DNA from: Ruminococcus sp. AF31-8BH
Lineage (GTDB): Bacteria; Bacillota; Clostridia; Lachnospirales; Lachnospiraceae
Length of the DNA: 64,000 nucleotides
Assembly: GCF_003460605.1 (NCBI RefSeq)
Contig: NZ_QTVN01000007.1
Coordinates: 124,001-188,000, forward strand
Direction of reading: 5' to 3'
Shown: positions 45,568 through 54,821 of the stretch, one piece after another
How the letters are laid out: every line of letters starts with the position of its first letter
Position numbering within the stretch: the first letter of the stretch is position 1
The notes under the pieces: generated by a model
What the model saw: only the letters and a program-made list of their open reading frames with translations
Database searches by the model: none
Told to the model about the DNA's origin: nothing
Made by a program: the position numbers and the translations under genes

Positions 45568-45624
45568 TTCAGTATCCTAACTATAAATTTTAATTGATTA
45601 AGGAAAGCGTAGGTTAGTTTTAAA

Positions 45625-46020
45625 ATGGCAAAAACAACTAAGAAAGCGACTACAAAACGTCGTGTCAAGAAAAACGTTGAACACGGACAGGCACATATCC
45701 AGTCTTCTTTTAACAACACAATTGTTACTCTGACTGACAACGAAGGAAATGCTCTTTCATGGGCAAGTGCCGGCGGTCTGGGATTTAGAGGTTCAAGGAA
45801 ATCTACCCCTTATGCAGCACAGATGGCAGCTGAGACTGCAACAAAGGCTGCTTTAATTCATGGATTAAAAACAGTAGACGTAATGGTTAAAGGACCAGGA
45901 TCAGGTCGTGAGGCTGCTATCCGTGCCCTTCAGGCATGCGGTCTTGAAGTAACAAGTATCCGTGACGTAACTCCGGTTCCGCACAACGGATGCCGTCCAC
46001 CAAAACGTAGAAGAGTCTAA
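45625..46020 (+). CDS. rpsK: Ribosomal protein S11
   Basis: 131 aa. [18 protein letters not shown] and the C-terminal [17 protein letters not shown]. Platform protein of the 30S subunit near the Shine-Dalgarno helix. The site upstream (AAGGAAAG) is weaker and further away than in neighbours. Confidence 0.98.
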   Translation: MAKTTKKATTKRRVKKNVEHGQAHIQSSFNNTIVTLTDNEGNALSWASAGGLGFRGSRKSTPYAAQMAAETATKAALIHGLKTVDVMVKGPGSGREAAIRALQACGLEVTSIRDVTPVPHNGCRPPKRRRV

Positions 46021-46042
46021 TTGAATTAGGAGGTAAGCCAAG

Positions 46043-46636
46043 ATGGCAGTAGATAGAACACCGGTCCTGAAAAGATGCAGATCCCTTGGAATGGATCCAA
46101 TTTATTTAGGAATTGATAAAAAATCCACAAGACAGTTAAAACGTGCAAACCGTAAAGTATCTGAGTACGGTCTTCAGTTAAAAGAAAAACAGAAAGCTAA
46201 ATTCATTTATGGCGTTCTGGAGAAACCTTTCCGTAACTACTACAAGAAAGCAGACAGAATGAAAGGTCAGACTGGTGAGAACCTGATGATCATGCTTGAG
46301 TCCAGACTTGACAATGTTCTTTTCCGTATGGGATTCGCAAGAACAAGAAAAGAAGCTCGTCAGATCGTTGACCACAAGCATGTTCTTGTAAACGGAAAAT
46401 GCGTAAACATTCCTTCTTATCTTGTAAAAGCTGGTGACAGCATCGAGATCAAAGAGAAATGCAAAGGTTCTGAGAGATACAAAGGAATCCTGGAAGTAAC
46501 AGGCGGAAGACTTGTTCCGAACTGGCTTGAGGCTGATCAGGAGAACCTTAAGGGCGTTGTTAAAGAGCTTCCTACAAGAGAAGAAATCGACGTTCCTGTA
46601 AATGAGATGCTTATCGTCGAGTTGTACTCCAAATAA
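46043..46636 (+). CDS. rpsD: Ribosomal protein S4
   Basis: 197 aa. S4 RNA-binding domain [20 protein letters not shown]; no zinc Cys cluster at the N-terminus, which starts [18 protein letters not shown]. Primary 16S binder and often the autoregulator of its operon. Encoded inside the alpha operon here, unlike in B. subtilis where rpsD is separate. Confidence 0.98.
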   Translation: MAVDRTPVLKRCRSLGMDPIYLGIDKKSTRQLKRANRKVSEYGLQLKEKQKAKFIYGVLEKPFRNYYKKADRMKGQTGENLMIMLESRLDNVLFRMGFARTRKEARQIVDHKHVLVNGKCVNIPSYLVKAGDSIEIKEKCKGSERYKGILEVTGGRLVPNWLEADQENLKGVVKELPTREEIDVPVNEMLIVELYSK

Positions 46637-46691
46637 TGAGCCCTAATAATACCCTCAACATGTTGAATACCCAGAAGGAGGGAAACTTATA

Positions 46692-47651
46692 GTGTTTGAT
46701 TTTAATAAACCAAAAATCGAAATTACCGAGATATCTGAAGATAAAAAATTTGGAAGATTCGTTGTAGAGCCTCTTGAGAGAGGTTACGGTACGACACTTG
46801 GCAATTCTCTTAGAAGAATTATGCTGTCCTCCCTGCCGGGAGCAGCAGTAAGCCAGGTTAAGATTGGCGGTGTCCTTCACGAATTCAGCTCAATCCCGGG
46901 CGTGAAAGAAGACGTGACAGAGATCGTCATGAATCTGAAGAGTCTTGCAATCAAGAATAACAGTGCTGACAATGAGCCGAAGACCGCATACATCGAGTGT
47001 GAGGGCAAAGGTGTTGTAACAGCTGCTGATATTCAGGCTGACCAGGATATCGAGATCATGAATCCGGATCAGGTAATCGCTACCTTAAACGGTGGTAAGG
47101 ATTGCAGACTTGCAATGGAACTTACCATTACAAAAGGCCGCGGATATGTGAGTGCGGATAAGGGCAAATCTGATGACATGCCGATCGGCGTGATTGCAGT
47201 TGATGCGATCTACAGCCCGGTTGACAGAGTCAACATGGTCGTGCAGAATACACGTGTAGGACAGGTGACTGACTTTGATAAGCTGACACTTGATGTATAC
47301 ACAAACGGCACGCTGGATCCTGATGAGGCAGTAAGCCTTGCTGCTAAGGTATTAAGCGAGCATTTAAGCCTTTTCATTGACCTTTCCGAGAATGCGAAGA
47401 CCGCTGAGGTTATGATCGAGAAAGAAGACAATGAGAAAGAAAAAGTTCTTGAAATGAGCATTGATGAACTTGAGCTCTCCGTACGTTCTTATAACTGTCT
47501 GAAGAGAGCTGGTATCAATACAGTTGAAGAGCTTTGCAACAAGACTTCCGACGACATGATGAAAGTACGTAACCTTGGACGTAAGTCTTTAGAGGAAGTA
47601 CTTGCCAAGTTGAAAGAGCTGGGCTTACAGCTTCAGCCAACAGAGGAGTAA
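46692..47651 (+). CDS. rpoA: RNA polymerase alpha subunit
   Basis: 319 aa, GTG start after GAAGGAGG. Alpha-NTD with [20 protein letters not shown] (dimerisation and beta contacts); alpha-CTD (about 245-310) with [22 protein letters not shown], which binds UP elements and activators. Full length. Confidence 0.98.
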   Translation: MFDFNKPKIEITEISEDKKFGRFVVEPLERGYGTTLGNSLRRIMLSSLPGAAVSQVKIGGVLHEFSSIPGVKEDVTEIVMNLKSLAIKNNSADNEPKTAYIECEGKGVVTAADIQADQDIEIMNPDQVIATLNGGKDCRLAMELTITKGRGYVSADKGKSDDMPIGVIAVDAIYSPVDRVNMVVQNTRVGQVTDFDKLTLDVYTNGTLDPDEAVSLAAKVLSEHLSLFIDLSENAKTAEVMIEKEDNEKEKVLEMSIDELELSVRSYNCLKRAGINTVEELCNKTSDDMMKVRNLGRKSLEEVLAKLKELGLQLQPTEE

Positions 47652-47777
47652 GAACCGCTGCATCGCAGTGATTGCAAAGACACTTCGTAAGCATATTACA
47701 GTGGGGATTTGCTAAGCAGCAGTCCAGTAAGACCGAACAAGCGTGGACTGCTGTCCCACAGATGGAGGAAAATTAAA

Positions 47778-48314
47778 ATGGCAAAATATAGAAAATTAAG
47801 CAGAACAGCTGACCAGAGAAAAGCTCTGTTAAGAAACCAGGTAACAAACCTGTTATACAACGGCAAGATTGTTACAACAGAAGCGAAAGCAAAAGAGATC
47901 CGCAAAATCGCTGAGGGTCTTGTTGCTATGGCAGTTCGCGAGAAAGACAACTTTGAGACTGTTACTGTAACAGCTAAGGTTGCAAGAAAAGACGCTGAAG
48001 GCAAGAGAGTGAAAGAAGTTGTAGACGGAAAGAAGAAAACCGTATATGACGAAGTTGAGAAGCAGATCACAAAAGACGCTCCTTCCAGACTTCACGCTCG
48101 TCGTCAGATGATGAAAGTGTTCTACCCGGTTAAAGAAGTTCCGGCTAAGGGCGCTGGCAAGAAGAAAAACACTAAAGAAGTAGATATGGTTAAGAAAATG
48201 TTCGAGGAGATCGCACCAAAATACGCTAACCGTAACGGTGGATACACCAGAATCGTTAAGATTGGACAGCGTAAAGGTGATGGCGCTATGGAAGTGCTCA
48301 TCGAGCTGGTTTAA
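47778..48314 (+). CDS. rplQ: Ribosomal protein L17
   Basis: 178 aa from ATG 47778 (TGGAGGAAAA upstream). Starts AKYRKLSRTADQRKALLRNQ. It is longer than B. subtilis L17 (120 aa) because of a Lys/Glu-rich insert (about 75-145), a clostridial feature. Last gene of the alpha operon, ahead of a strong terminator. Confidence 0.97.
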   Translation: MAKYRKLSRTADQRKALLRNQVTNLLYNGKIVTTEAKAKEIRKIAEGLVAMAVREKDNFETVTVTAKVARKDAEGKRVKEVVDGKKKTVYDEVEKQITKDAPSRLHARRQMMKVFYPVKEVPAKGAGKKKNTKEVDMVKKMFEEIAPKYANRNGGYTRIVKIGQRKGDGAMEVLIELV

Positions 48315-48340
48315 TCCGAAACTGAATTACTGATCATATT

Positions 48341-48379
48341 AAAAGAGATATTTACGTTTCGTAGATATCTCTTTTTTTC
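48341..48379 (+). terminator. Terminator of the alpha operon
   Basis: AAAGAGATAT (48342-48351) pairs perfectly with 48365-48374, with an inner TACG/CGTA stem, followed by a T-run ending CTTTTTTTCT. Confidence 0.93.
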
Positions 48380-48394
48380 TATATGGAGGCATTC

Positions 48395-49252
48395 GTGAAA
48401 AGAATTATACTGTTGATCGAAATCCTTCTGGCAGCCTGCCTCTTTACAGGTTCTGTCCCATATGGGAATGCCAAAGAAGAAATTGCTGTGAATACGCCGG
48501 AATTTAACTGGGAAAATTACAATATCATAACCCACGCGCTGGGTGGCCTTGATGGCTACACTTATTTAAATTCCCGGGAAAGCTTTATCAACCATTACGA
48601 CAAGGGCTGCCGCTTTTTTGAGGTGGATTTATCCCAGACCAGCGATGGAGTATGGGTATGCCGCCATAACTGGAAGGAACCTATGGGACAGTGGGAAGGG
48701 GACAAAAAGAAAGTACTTTCCGCAGAAGAATTTCTGAACACACCCATTTACGGGAAATATACGCCAATGTCCTTCGAAGACCTTCTGAAGCTCCTGGACG
48801 AATATCCGGATGCATTTGTGACCATAGATTCCAAACAGTATTCTGTGCGCAATTATCAGCGGACCCTGGAGGACTATGCACAGTACCGGGAAATTGCAAT
48901 TAATGCAGGGCTGGAGCACACGCTGGGGCAGATCATCCCGGAGCTTTACAATTCTGCCATGTATTCCGGCACAACGCTTGTGTACAAGTTCCCGGCCTAT
49001 CTCTATTCTCTGTGGCAGGAGTATTCCATAGAGGAGCTGAACGACATTGCTGATTTTTGTCAGGCTAACCAAATTCAGGCTGTCAGCCTGTACTGCGAGT
49101 ATTGGTCTGAAGATGTGCAGAAAATTTTTGACGAACGGGACATTTTGGTATATATTTATACCATAAATGATGAAGAGAAAGCCAGAGAGTATGTGAAAGC
49201 AGGGGCAAAGGGCGTTTGCACAGATACCCTGATCTCAGAAAATCTGGAATAG
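48395..49252 (+). CDS. Secreted glycerophosphodiester phosphodiesterase-like protein
   Basis: 285 aa from GTG 48395, chosen because the TGGAGG just before it overlaps the only upstream ATG (48383). An N-terminal signal or anchor (about 2-24) is followed by a GDPD TIM barrel. Catalytic-type residues are the His of IITHALGG, Glu and Asp of FFEVDLSQTSDG and His of VCRHNW. The usual HRG triplet is HAL here, so the arginine is missing. The C-terminus has the family ending GAKGVCTDTL. It may act on glycerophosphodiesters or polyglycerol-phosphate outside the membrane. It lies in its own transcription context between rplQ and murT. Confidence 0.8.
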   Translation: MKRIILLIEILLAACLFTGSVPYGNAKEEIAVNTPEFNWENYNIITHALGGLDGYTYLNSRESFINHYDKGCRFFEVDLSQTSDGVWVCRHNWKEPMGQWEGDKKKVLSAEEFLNTPIYGKYTPMSFEDLLKLLDEYPDAFVTIDSKQYSVRNYQRTLEDYAQYREIAINAGLEHTLGQIIPELYNSAMYSGTTLVYKFPAYLYSLWQEYSIEELNDIADFCQANQIQAVSLYCEYWSEDVQKIFDERDILVYIYTINDEEKAREYVKAGAKGVCTDTLISENLE

Positions 49253-49300
49253 CATTACTATTACAACGAACACAACACTTGAAAAAGGATTAGAATACAC

Positions 49301-50638
49301 ATGAATATAAGAACAATGGCAGCCGTATGTGCGGCGAAATCTGCAGGCTTTATCTGCAGGAAAATGGGACGCCAGGGTGTTACCTGGGCAGGCAAGATCG
49401 CACTGAAGATCAATCCCCATATTTTGGAAGACCTTTCCTCCCAGATCCGGGGCAAAATCTTCGTAACCTGCGGAACCAATGGAAAAACAACAACCAACAA
49501 TATGCTTTGTGCGGCGTTGGAAAGGGAAGGCCAGAAGGTAGTGTGCAATCATACCGGCTCCAATATGCTGAACGGCGTTGTAGCGGCTTTTGTGCTTGCT
49601 GCCGGACCTACAGGCAGGCTGGATGCAGATTACGCCTGCATCGAGGTTGACGAGGCTTCCACAAGGCATGTATTCCCAGGCCTGAAGCCGGACTACATGC
49701 TTCTTACAAACCTGTTCCGTGATCAGCTGGATCGTTACGGGGAAATCGATATTACCATGAATATTCTGGAAGAGATGATCCGCACAGTGCCAAAGATGCA
49801 GGTCATCGTCAATGTTGATGATGCACTTTCCGCGTACCTTGCCATGGACAGCGGCAATCCGTACATTACCTATGGAATCAGCAAACCGGTCCAGAAAAGT
49901 GCCGCAAACGAGATCCGTGAGGGACGTTTCTGCAAGAAGTGCGGAGCCAAGCTGGAATACAGCTTTTACCATTACAGCCAGTTAGGGGATTATAAATGCC
50001 CGTCCTGCGGTTTTGCAAGACCGGCGATCCAGTATGATGCCCATGATGTAAAGGTAGGCGACCAGCTTTCCTTCCAGGTGGAGGACAAGCACCTTACAGC
50101 CAATTACAAGGGCTTTTACAATGTATACAATATTCTGGCTGCCTATGCAGGACTTCGCACTGCTGGTTTTTCCGGGGAGCATTTCCAGGATATGTTAAAT
50201 GGGTTTAATCCGGAGAACGGCCGTATGGAGCAGTTCCGCATTAAGGGCACAGGGGTTATGCTGAACCTTGCCAAGAACCCGGCAGGCTTTAACCAGAATA
50301 TTTCCGCAGTGATGCAGGATAAATCACCCAAGGATATTATTATTACCATTAACGACAATGCCCAGGACGGCACCGATATTTCCTGGCTCTGGGATGTGGA
50401 CTTTGACCTTCTGGGAGATGAGAGCATCCATTCCATTACAGTCAGCGGAATCCGCTGCCAGGATATGCGCCTGCGTATGAAATATGTGGACATTCCGGTG
50501 CAGCTGGAGGCAGATGTGGAGACAGCCATCCGCAAGCGTATTGCAGACGGCGTGGGCAACCTATACGTGCTGGTAAACTACACTGCACTGTTTGGTACTC
50601 ACAATATACTGAAGAAAATGGAGGGAGAAAAGGAATGA
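49301..50638 (+). CDS. murT: Lipid II isoglutaminyl synthase, glutamate-activating subunit MurT
   Basis: 445 aa. Mur-ligase ATP-binding motif CGTNGKTTTNNML (about 54-66), ligase core with FRDQLDRYGEID, a four-cysteine zinc ribbon (CKKCGAKLE and CPSCGFARP, about 208-235), and a C-terminal DUF1727 region. With GatD it amidates the D-Glu of lipid II to D-isoglutamine on the cytoplasmic side of the membrane. Its stop overlaps gatD by 4 nt. Confidence 0.95.
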   Translation: MNIRTMAAVCAAKSAGFICRKMGRQGVTWAGKIALKINPHILEDLSSQIRGKIFVTCGTNGKTTTNNMLCAALEREGQKVVCNHTGSNMLNGVVAAFVLAAGPTGRLDADYACIEVDEASTRHVFPGLKPDYMLLTNLFRDQLDRYGEIDITMNILEEMIRTVPKMQVIVNVDDALSAYLAMDSGNPYITYGISKPVQKSAANEIREGRFCKKCGAKLEYSFYHYSQLGDYKCPSCGFARPAIQYDAHDVKVGDQLSFQVEDKHLTANYKGFYNVYNILAAYAGLRTAGFSGEHFQDMLNGFNPENGRMEQFRIKGTGVMLNLAKNPAGFNQNISAVMQDKSPKDIIITINDNAQDGTDISWLWDVDFDLLGDESIHSITVSGIRCQDMRLRMKYVDIPVQLEADVETAIRKRIADGVGNLYVLVNYTALFGTHNILKKMEGEKE

Positions 50639-51360
50639 AGCTGACGATCGGACATTTATATCCGGATCTCCTGAACCTGTACGGAGACAGAGGAAACATT
50701 CAGTGCCTGATGAGACGCTGCCAGTGGCGCGGAATCGAGGCAGAGACAATTGCATTTGAGTTAGGCGACAAAATTGATTTTTCCAGACTGGACATTGTGC
50801 TTCTGGGCGGAGGCTCCGACAGGGAGCAGATGCTGGTCTGCGAGAAGCTCAAAGAGATCCAGCCGGATTTCAAGAAATATGTGGAAGACGGCGGCGTAGT
50901 TATCGCCATCTGCGGCGGCTATCAGCTTCTCGGCAAATACTACAAGACCGAACAGGGAACCATCACAGGCCTTGATCTGGTGGATCTTTATACCGAGCAG
51001 GGCGAGGGACGCCTGATCAGCAACATCGTGCTGAAAAGCGACCTTTTTGACATGCCCATCGTAGGCTTTGAGAACCACGGCGGAAGGACCTGCATCAACA
51101 ACTGCAAGCCCCTTGGAAAAGTTCTGTACGGCTCCGGAAACGACGGCCAGACAGGCTATGAGGGCGTAGTTTATAAGAACGTGATCGGAACCTATCTTCA
51201 CGGCCCGCTGCTTCCCAAGAACCCGCAGCTGGCAGACTGGCTGATCGCTCACGCGCTTGAGAAAAAGTATGGCAAAGCAGTGGAGCTTGCACCTCTTGAT
51301 GACACAGAAGAGAAGGCTGCAAACGACTACGTATACCACAGATTTGTAAAAGAAAGCTGA
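50635..51360 (+). CDS. gatD: Lipid II isoglutaminyl synthase, glutaminase subunit GatD
   Basis: 241 aa, GATase1-like. Nucleophile Cys93 in AICGGYQLLG; catalytic His in GTYLHGPLLP. Releases ammonia from glutamine for MurT. The ATGA overlap with murT matches the obligate MurT-GatD complex. GGAGGGAG precedes the start. Confidence 0.95.
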   Translation: MKLTIGHLYPDLLNLYGDRGNIQCLMRRCQWRGIEAETIAFELGDKIDFSRLDIVLLGGGSDREQMLVCEKLKEIQPDFKKYVEDGGVVIAICGGYQLLGKYYKTEQGTITGLDLVDLYTEQGEGRLISNIVLKSDLFDMPIVGFENHGGRTCINNCKPLGKVLYGSGNDGQTGYEGVVYKNVIGTYLHGPLLPKNPQLADWLIAHALEKKYGKAVELAPLDDTEEKAANDYVYHRFVKES

Positions 51361-51426
51361 TTTTTCAGAAACATTCAGAAAAAGCAGACAGAAATATACA
51401 CACAGATAAGAAATAAGGGGAACGAT

Positions 51427-52059
51427 ATGGCAAAATCAACGAATCAGAAAGCGAAAATCCTTTATCTTGAAAAAATTCTTCAGGGAACCGATGAGACCCA
51501 TCCCTGCACCATGCAGGAAATCCTGGGCAGACTCCAGGAATATGGGATAAGTGCAGAAAGAAAAAGTATTTATGATGACATGGAAGTGCTTAGAAGCTTT
51601 GGCATGGACATTAAGTTCAAAAGAGGAAAGTCCACAGGTTATTATGTAACCGGACAAAAAGCAGCGACAGAAGCGCTGGCAGATGGTGTACGGGAAGAGC
51701 GCTCCCAGACTGCGGCAGTAGAAATTCCAGAAGCCGCAGATGCGGCAGAGATGCCTCCGGTACAGAAGAACTCCAGACCGGACTGGCTTCTCCCATTTTC
51801 CGATTCGGAGGATGACAAGCCGGTGAAGCTTCTTTACAGCAGCAAAAGAAAAGATGAGATCACAGAGGCTCTTGGAAACCGTGCCCAGTATAAAGAGAAG
51901 GAATCCGGTACTTTTACTGCAGCATTTTATGCAGAGGAGACTCCGCAGTTTTTCGGCTGGCTGGCAGGTCTGGGACGTGATGCGGTGATTGTGAAGCCCA
52001 AAAAGGCTGTGCAGGCATACCGGGATTATCTGAAGGGTATTTTGAAAGAATATAAATAA
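51427..52059 (+). CDS. HTH-type transcriptional regulator, WYL-like
   Basis: 210 aa. N-terminal winged helix (about 5-75; AERKSIYDDMEVLRSFGMDI), a low-complexity Ala/Glu linker (about 85-120), and a C-terminal part (about 125-210) resembling the WCX end of WYL regulators (FFGWLAGLGRDAVIVKP). The central WYL ligand domain appears missing, so it is a shortened relative. Targets unknown; the lipoprotein gene 15 nt downstream may be co-transcribed. Confidence 0.75.
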   Translation: MAKSTNQKAKILYLEKILQGTDETHPCTMQEILGRLQEYGISAERKSIYDDMEVLRSFGMDIKFKRGKSTGYYVTGQKAATEALADGVREERSQTAAVEIPEAADAAEMPPVQKNSRPDWLLPFSDSEDDKPVKLLYSSKRKDEITEALGNRAQYKEKESGTFTAAFYAEETPQFFGWLAGLGRDAVIVKPKKAVQAYRDYLKGILKEYK

Positions 52060-52074
52060 CAGAAAGGACTTTTT

Positions 52075-53547
52075 ATGAAAAGGCAAATCGCAGGAATTCT
52101 TACCGGACTTCTTGTTTGCAGTGCGTTCCTTGCCGGCTGCGGCAAAAATGAGGCCACCCAGGCAGTAAAGGAGAGCGTGGAAACAGAAAAAGAAGGAAAC
52201 GGAGAATCTACAGAAGCAGAAGGAAAAGACCAGGACAAAAAATCCGATGCAGAAGAAACGGATGGCAGCACAGAGGAAAGCAGTGGAGAAGATCAGGCAC
52301 CGGAAGTAGTTCTGGACAAGATTGGAATTTTGCTGCCAGAAGAGAGAAGTGATATGAACGGCAGTCTGGAGCGTGCAGAGCTGAAATCCCGTCTTGAGGA
52401 GAATGGTTATGACGCAGCCCTTTATTTCGCCAAAGAGGATGCAGATACCCAGATCAGCCAGATTCGGGAGCTGTTGCAGGATGAGAATCTGAAGGCACTT
52501 GTGATCTCACCTGTGGATCCCTATTCTTTATCTGATGTGCTTCAGGAGGCGTCTGATCAGTCTATTCCGGTCATTGATTATGATGATCTGATCATGGATA
52601 CGGATAAGATCAAATATTATGTGACCTTTAATACCCGTGCCATTGGAAATGAGATTGGCAAAAACATTGTGAAGCAGGCAGAGCTGGATAAAGTCCGGGA
52701 GGACAGAGGCTGCCGCACCATCGAGTTTCTGATGGGCTCCCTGGATGACGATGCTTCCCTGTTTTTGTTTAACGGAATCATGGAGGTTTTGGGAGAATAT
52801 GTGGAGGATGGCACATTGGTGTGCCGTTCCGGAAGAACTACCTTTGACCAGAATGGAATTGCGGATGAAAATACAGCTGATGCCATGACACAGCTGAATT
52901 CTGTGATCAGTGAATTCTATTCTCTGGAAAAGACACCGGATATTATCTGTACTGCTTCCGATGTTTTCGCCCTGGCTGCAATGGACATTCTGGAAAATGA
53001 GGAGATTTATCCGGGAGATGAGAACTGGCCTCTGATCACAGGGCTAAATGCAGATGCAGACGCCGTGAAAAGCGTTGCAGAGGGCAAAATGGGATTTACT
53101 GTGATGATGGACAGAAGAGACCTTGCAGAGGCGTGTGCGACCCTTGTGGACACTTATCTGAAGGGCGATGACGTGGAAGTCAGCAATTACTCCCAGTATG
53201 ACAACGGGGTGAAGATCATCGGCACTGTGACCTGTGACGGAAAACTGATCGACAAGGACAATTACCAGATTCTTGTGGACAATGGATTCTATCTGGCGGA
53301 GATGATTGCGCCGGAAGCTTCTCCTACACAGATCCCGGAAGCTTCGCCTACGCTGACACCGGAAGTTTCACCTGCACCGGAGGAAGTAAGCCCTACTCCT
53401 GCAGCAGAAGTAACGGGGGTTCCAGAAGCAAGTCCTGCGCCAGATAATAAGAAGACTACAGATGGGAAAAACGCGGCTCCTGCTTCAGGGGATGGTCCTG
53501 AGATTACAACCGAAGAAGTTCCGTCTGTGAAAGAAGAACATTTATAA
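52075..53547 (+). CDS. Sugar-binding lipoprotein (periplasmic-binding-protein type I) with repeat tail
   Basis: 490 aa. Lipobox FLAGC with Cys22 gives a lipid-anchored mature protein, followed by an acidic Glu/Ser/Lys linker (about 25-80). The ribose/xylose-type binding fold spans about 82-410 (KIGILLPEERSDMNGS; LVISPVDPYSL; ICTASDVFALAAMDIL). The last about 75 residues are Pro/Glu/Ser repeats (EASPTQIPEASPTLTPEVSP), likely a wall-spanning or exposed stalk. No permease is adjacent, so it may be a sensor or orphan receptor rather than an importer part. Confidence 0.85.
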   Translation: MKRQIAGILTGLLVCSAFLAGCGKNEATQAVKESVETEKEGNGESTEAEGKDQDKKSDAEETDGSTEESSGEDQAPEVVLDKIGILLPEERSDMNGSLERAELKSRLEENGYDAALYFAKEDADTQISQIRELLQDENLKALVISPVDPYSLSDVLQEASDQSIPVIDYDDLIMDTDKIKYYVTFNTRAIGNEIGKNIVKQAELDKVREDRGCRTIEFLMGSLDDDASLFLFNGIMEVLGEYVEDGTLVCRSGRTTFDQNGIADENTADAMTQLNSVISEFYSLEKTPDIICTASDVFALAAMDILENEEIYPGDENWPLITGLNADADAVKSVAEGKMGFTVMMDRRDLAEACATLVDTYLKGDDVEVSNYSQYDNGVKIIGTVTCDGKLIDKDNYQILVDNGFYLAEMIAPEASPTQIPEASPTLTPEVSPAPEEVSPTPAAEVTGVPEASPAPDNKKTTDGKNAAPASGDGPEITTEEVPSVKEEHL

Positions 53548-53550
53548 TAA

Positions 53551-53611
53551 AAATATCCTGTACAAATCACAACGCATTTGGTGACGAAGTGATTTGACAG
53601 GATATTTTTTC
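53551..53611. terminator. Bidirectional terminator between the lipoprotein gene and xpt
   Basis: Perfect 11-bp outer stem (53551-53561 with 53597-53607) and 8-bp inner stem (53563-53570 with 53589-53596). T-rich tails lie on both strands (TTTTTTCG on plus; TTTTTATTA on minus), serving the two converging genes. Confidence 0.9.
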
Positions 53612-53670
53612 GTAATAGGAAATTCCGTTGGAATCTCCCATTACAGAAAGAGAGGTTTTTCCTAAAGATT

Positions 53671-54243
53671 TTATTCCCGGAAAGTCAGGGAATCATCTGT
53701 CATGGAATCGATGATGGCAAGAGATTCCAGACGAACGCCCATATCACGAATCTGCTGTCCGCCCTGCTGGAAACCTTTCTCGATTACAATTCCTGCTCCC
53801 TCAAGAGTGGCGCCTGACTTCTTCACAATATCGATCAGACCAAGAAGTGCACAGCCGTTGGCAAGAAAATCATCAATCAGAAGTACATGATCCTCAGGTC
53901 CAAGGAATTTCTTGGAAAGAATAACATCATATACCTTCTTATGAGTGAAGGACTCAATCTTGGTACAGTACATTTCACCGTCCAGATTCACACTCTGGGA
54001 CTTCTTGGCGAATACTACCGGAACATGGAAATACTGGGCTGCAATACAGGCAATGCCGATACCGGAAGCCTCGATAGTAAGAATTTTGGTAATGGGACAA
54101 TCTGAAAAACGTGCTTTAAATTCTTTTCCGATTTCATTAATCAGATCAATGTCCATCTGGTGATTGAGAAAGCTGTCTACTTTCAGGATATTACCTGGCT
54201 TCACAACGCCATCTTTCAGAATTCGATCTTTTAAAAGCTGCAT
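53671..54243 (-). CDS. xpt: Xanthine phosphoribosyltransferase
   Basis: 190 aa. Salvages xanthine with PRPP to XMP in the cytoplasm. Starts MQLLKDRILKDGVVKPGNIL; PRPP-binding motif VLLIDDFLANGCALLGL; EASGIGIACIAA also typical. AAGGAG lies 10 nt before the ATG. No purine riboswitch is seen in the short 5' region, unlike B. subtilis xpt; a good promoter is at 54291-54319. Confidence 0.95.
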   Translation of the reverse strand: MQLLKDRILKDGVVKPGNILKVDSFLNHQMDIDLINEIGKEFKARFSDCPITKILTIEASGIGIACIAAQYFHVPVVFAKKSQSVNLDGEMYCTKIESFTHKKVYDVILSKKFLGPEDHVLLIDDFLANGCALLGLIDIVKKSGATLEGAGIVIEKGFQQGGQQIRDMGVRLESLAIIDSMTDDSLTFRE

Positions 54244-54290
54244 GGCTCAATTCTCCTTTTCGATTTGCTTCGACTGATTTTAATATTTCT

Positions 54291-54319
54291 ATGATACGAC
54301 ATTATTAGAAGAAGTGCAA
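54291..54319 (-). promoter_or_regulatory. Sigma-A promoter of xpt
   Basis: Minus strand: TTGCAC, 17 nt, TATCAT. It leaves a leader of only about 40 nt, too short for a purine riboswitch. It is back-to-back with the plus-strand promoter at 54326-54354. Confidence 0.7.
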
Positions 54320-54325
54320 TTATTT

Positions 54326-54354
54326 TTGACAAAAAAATACAAAATATCTATAAT
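54326..54354 (+). promoter_or_regulatory. Consensus sigma-A promoter
   Basis: TTGACA, 17 nt, TATAAT: a perfect consensus promoter, 52 nt before the small gene at 54407. Confidence 0.9.
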
Positions 54355-54406
54355 GGATGTAACCAATGCTGTTGAGAGTATTTGCTGAATGATTAGGAGA
54401 ATAGGA

Positions 54407-54634
54407 ATGAAAGAATATGAAGTAATCTGGGAGATTTTTAACAAGTGTCCAAGGAATCAGATGCGGGATGTATTTGTGGACGAAATAGAAATTGAAGACC
54501 CGGAAGAATATGTGAAGAATAAATTCAAAGGAAAGGAAGTATCCTACGAAAAGACGGTTCTTGCAGACGGAACCATTGTGTTTGACATTCTCACCTCACA
54601 GATTAAGCAGAGGTGTTCCTTTACGGAAATCTAG
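54407..54634 (+). CDS. Small conserved-looking protein of unknown function
   Basis: 75 aa from ATG 54407 (AGGAGAATAGGA upstream). Acidic and soluble: MKEYEVIWEIFNKCPRNQMR at the start, then EIEIEDPEEYVKNKF. No membrane segment and no motif I can name. Its perfect promoter implies strong constitutive expression. The frame, ribosome binding site and codon use look genuine. Confidence 0.75.
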   Translation: MKEYEVIWEIFNKCPRNQMRDVFVDEIEIEDPEEYVKNKFKGKEVSYEKTVLADGTIVFDILTSQIKQRCSFTEI

Positions 54635-54731
54635 AGCGTGCCAAAAAATCATTCCCGTAATTTTGGATAAGCTTTGGTGGGAATTTTCCCGGGTATATTT
54701 TACAGGAAATAGTGCATAATCTGCCAAACTA

Positions 54732-54740
54732 TGTTATAAT
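54732..54740 (+). promoter_or_regulatory. Extended -10 promoter of the csoR-like gene
   Basis: TGTTATAAT is a perfect extended -10 (TGnTATAAT); no good -35 at 17 nt. It lies about 80 nt before the start at 54822. Confidence 0.5.
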
Positions 54741-54821
54741 AATTGGACGTGCTTCAAAGGAAAAAAGCCGGACACAGGGCTGCATCGGCAGCGGAATGCC
54801 TGGCAGTTAAAGGAGGATGAC

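Noticed and set aside
49235..49972. 245-codon minus-strand frame opposite murT
   Set aside because: Antisense shadow of a well-supported gene, with no ribosome binding site.
54244..54330. Purine riboswitch upstream of xpt
   Set aside because: Only about 40 nt lie between the likely -10 and the start, and no conserved purine-aptamer core is present on the minus strand.
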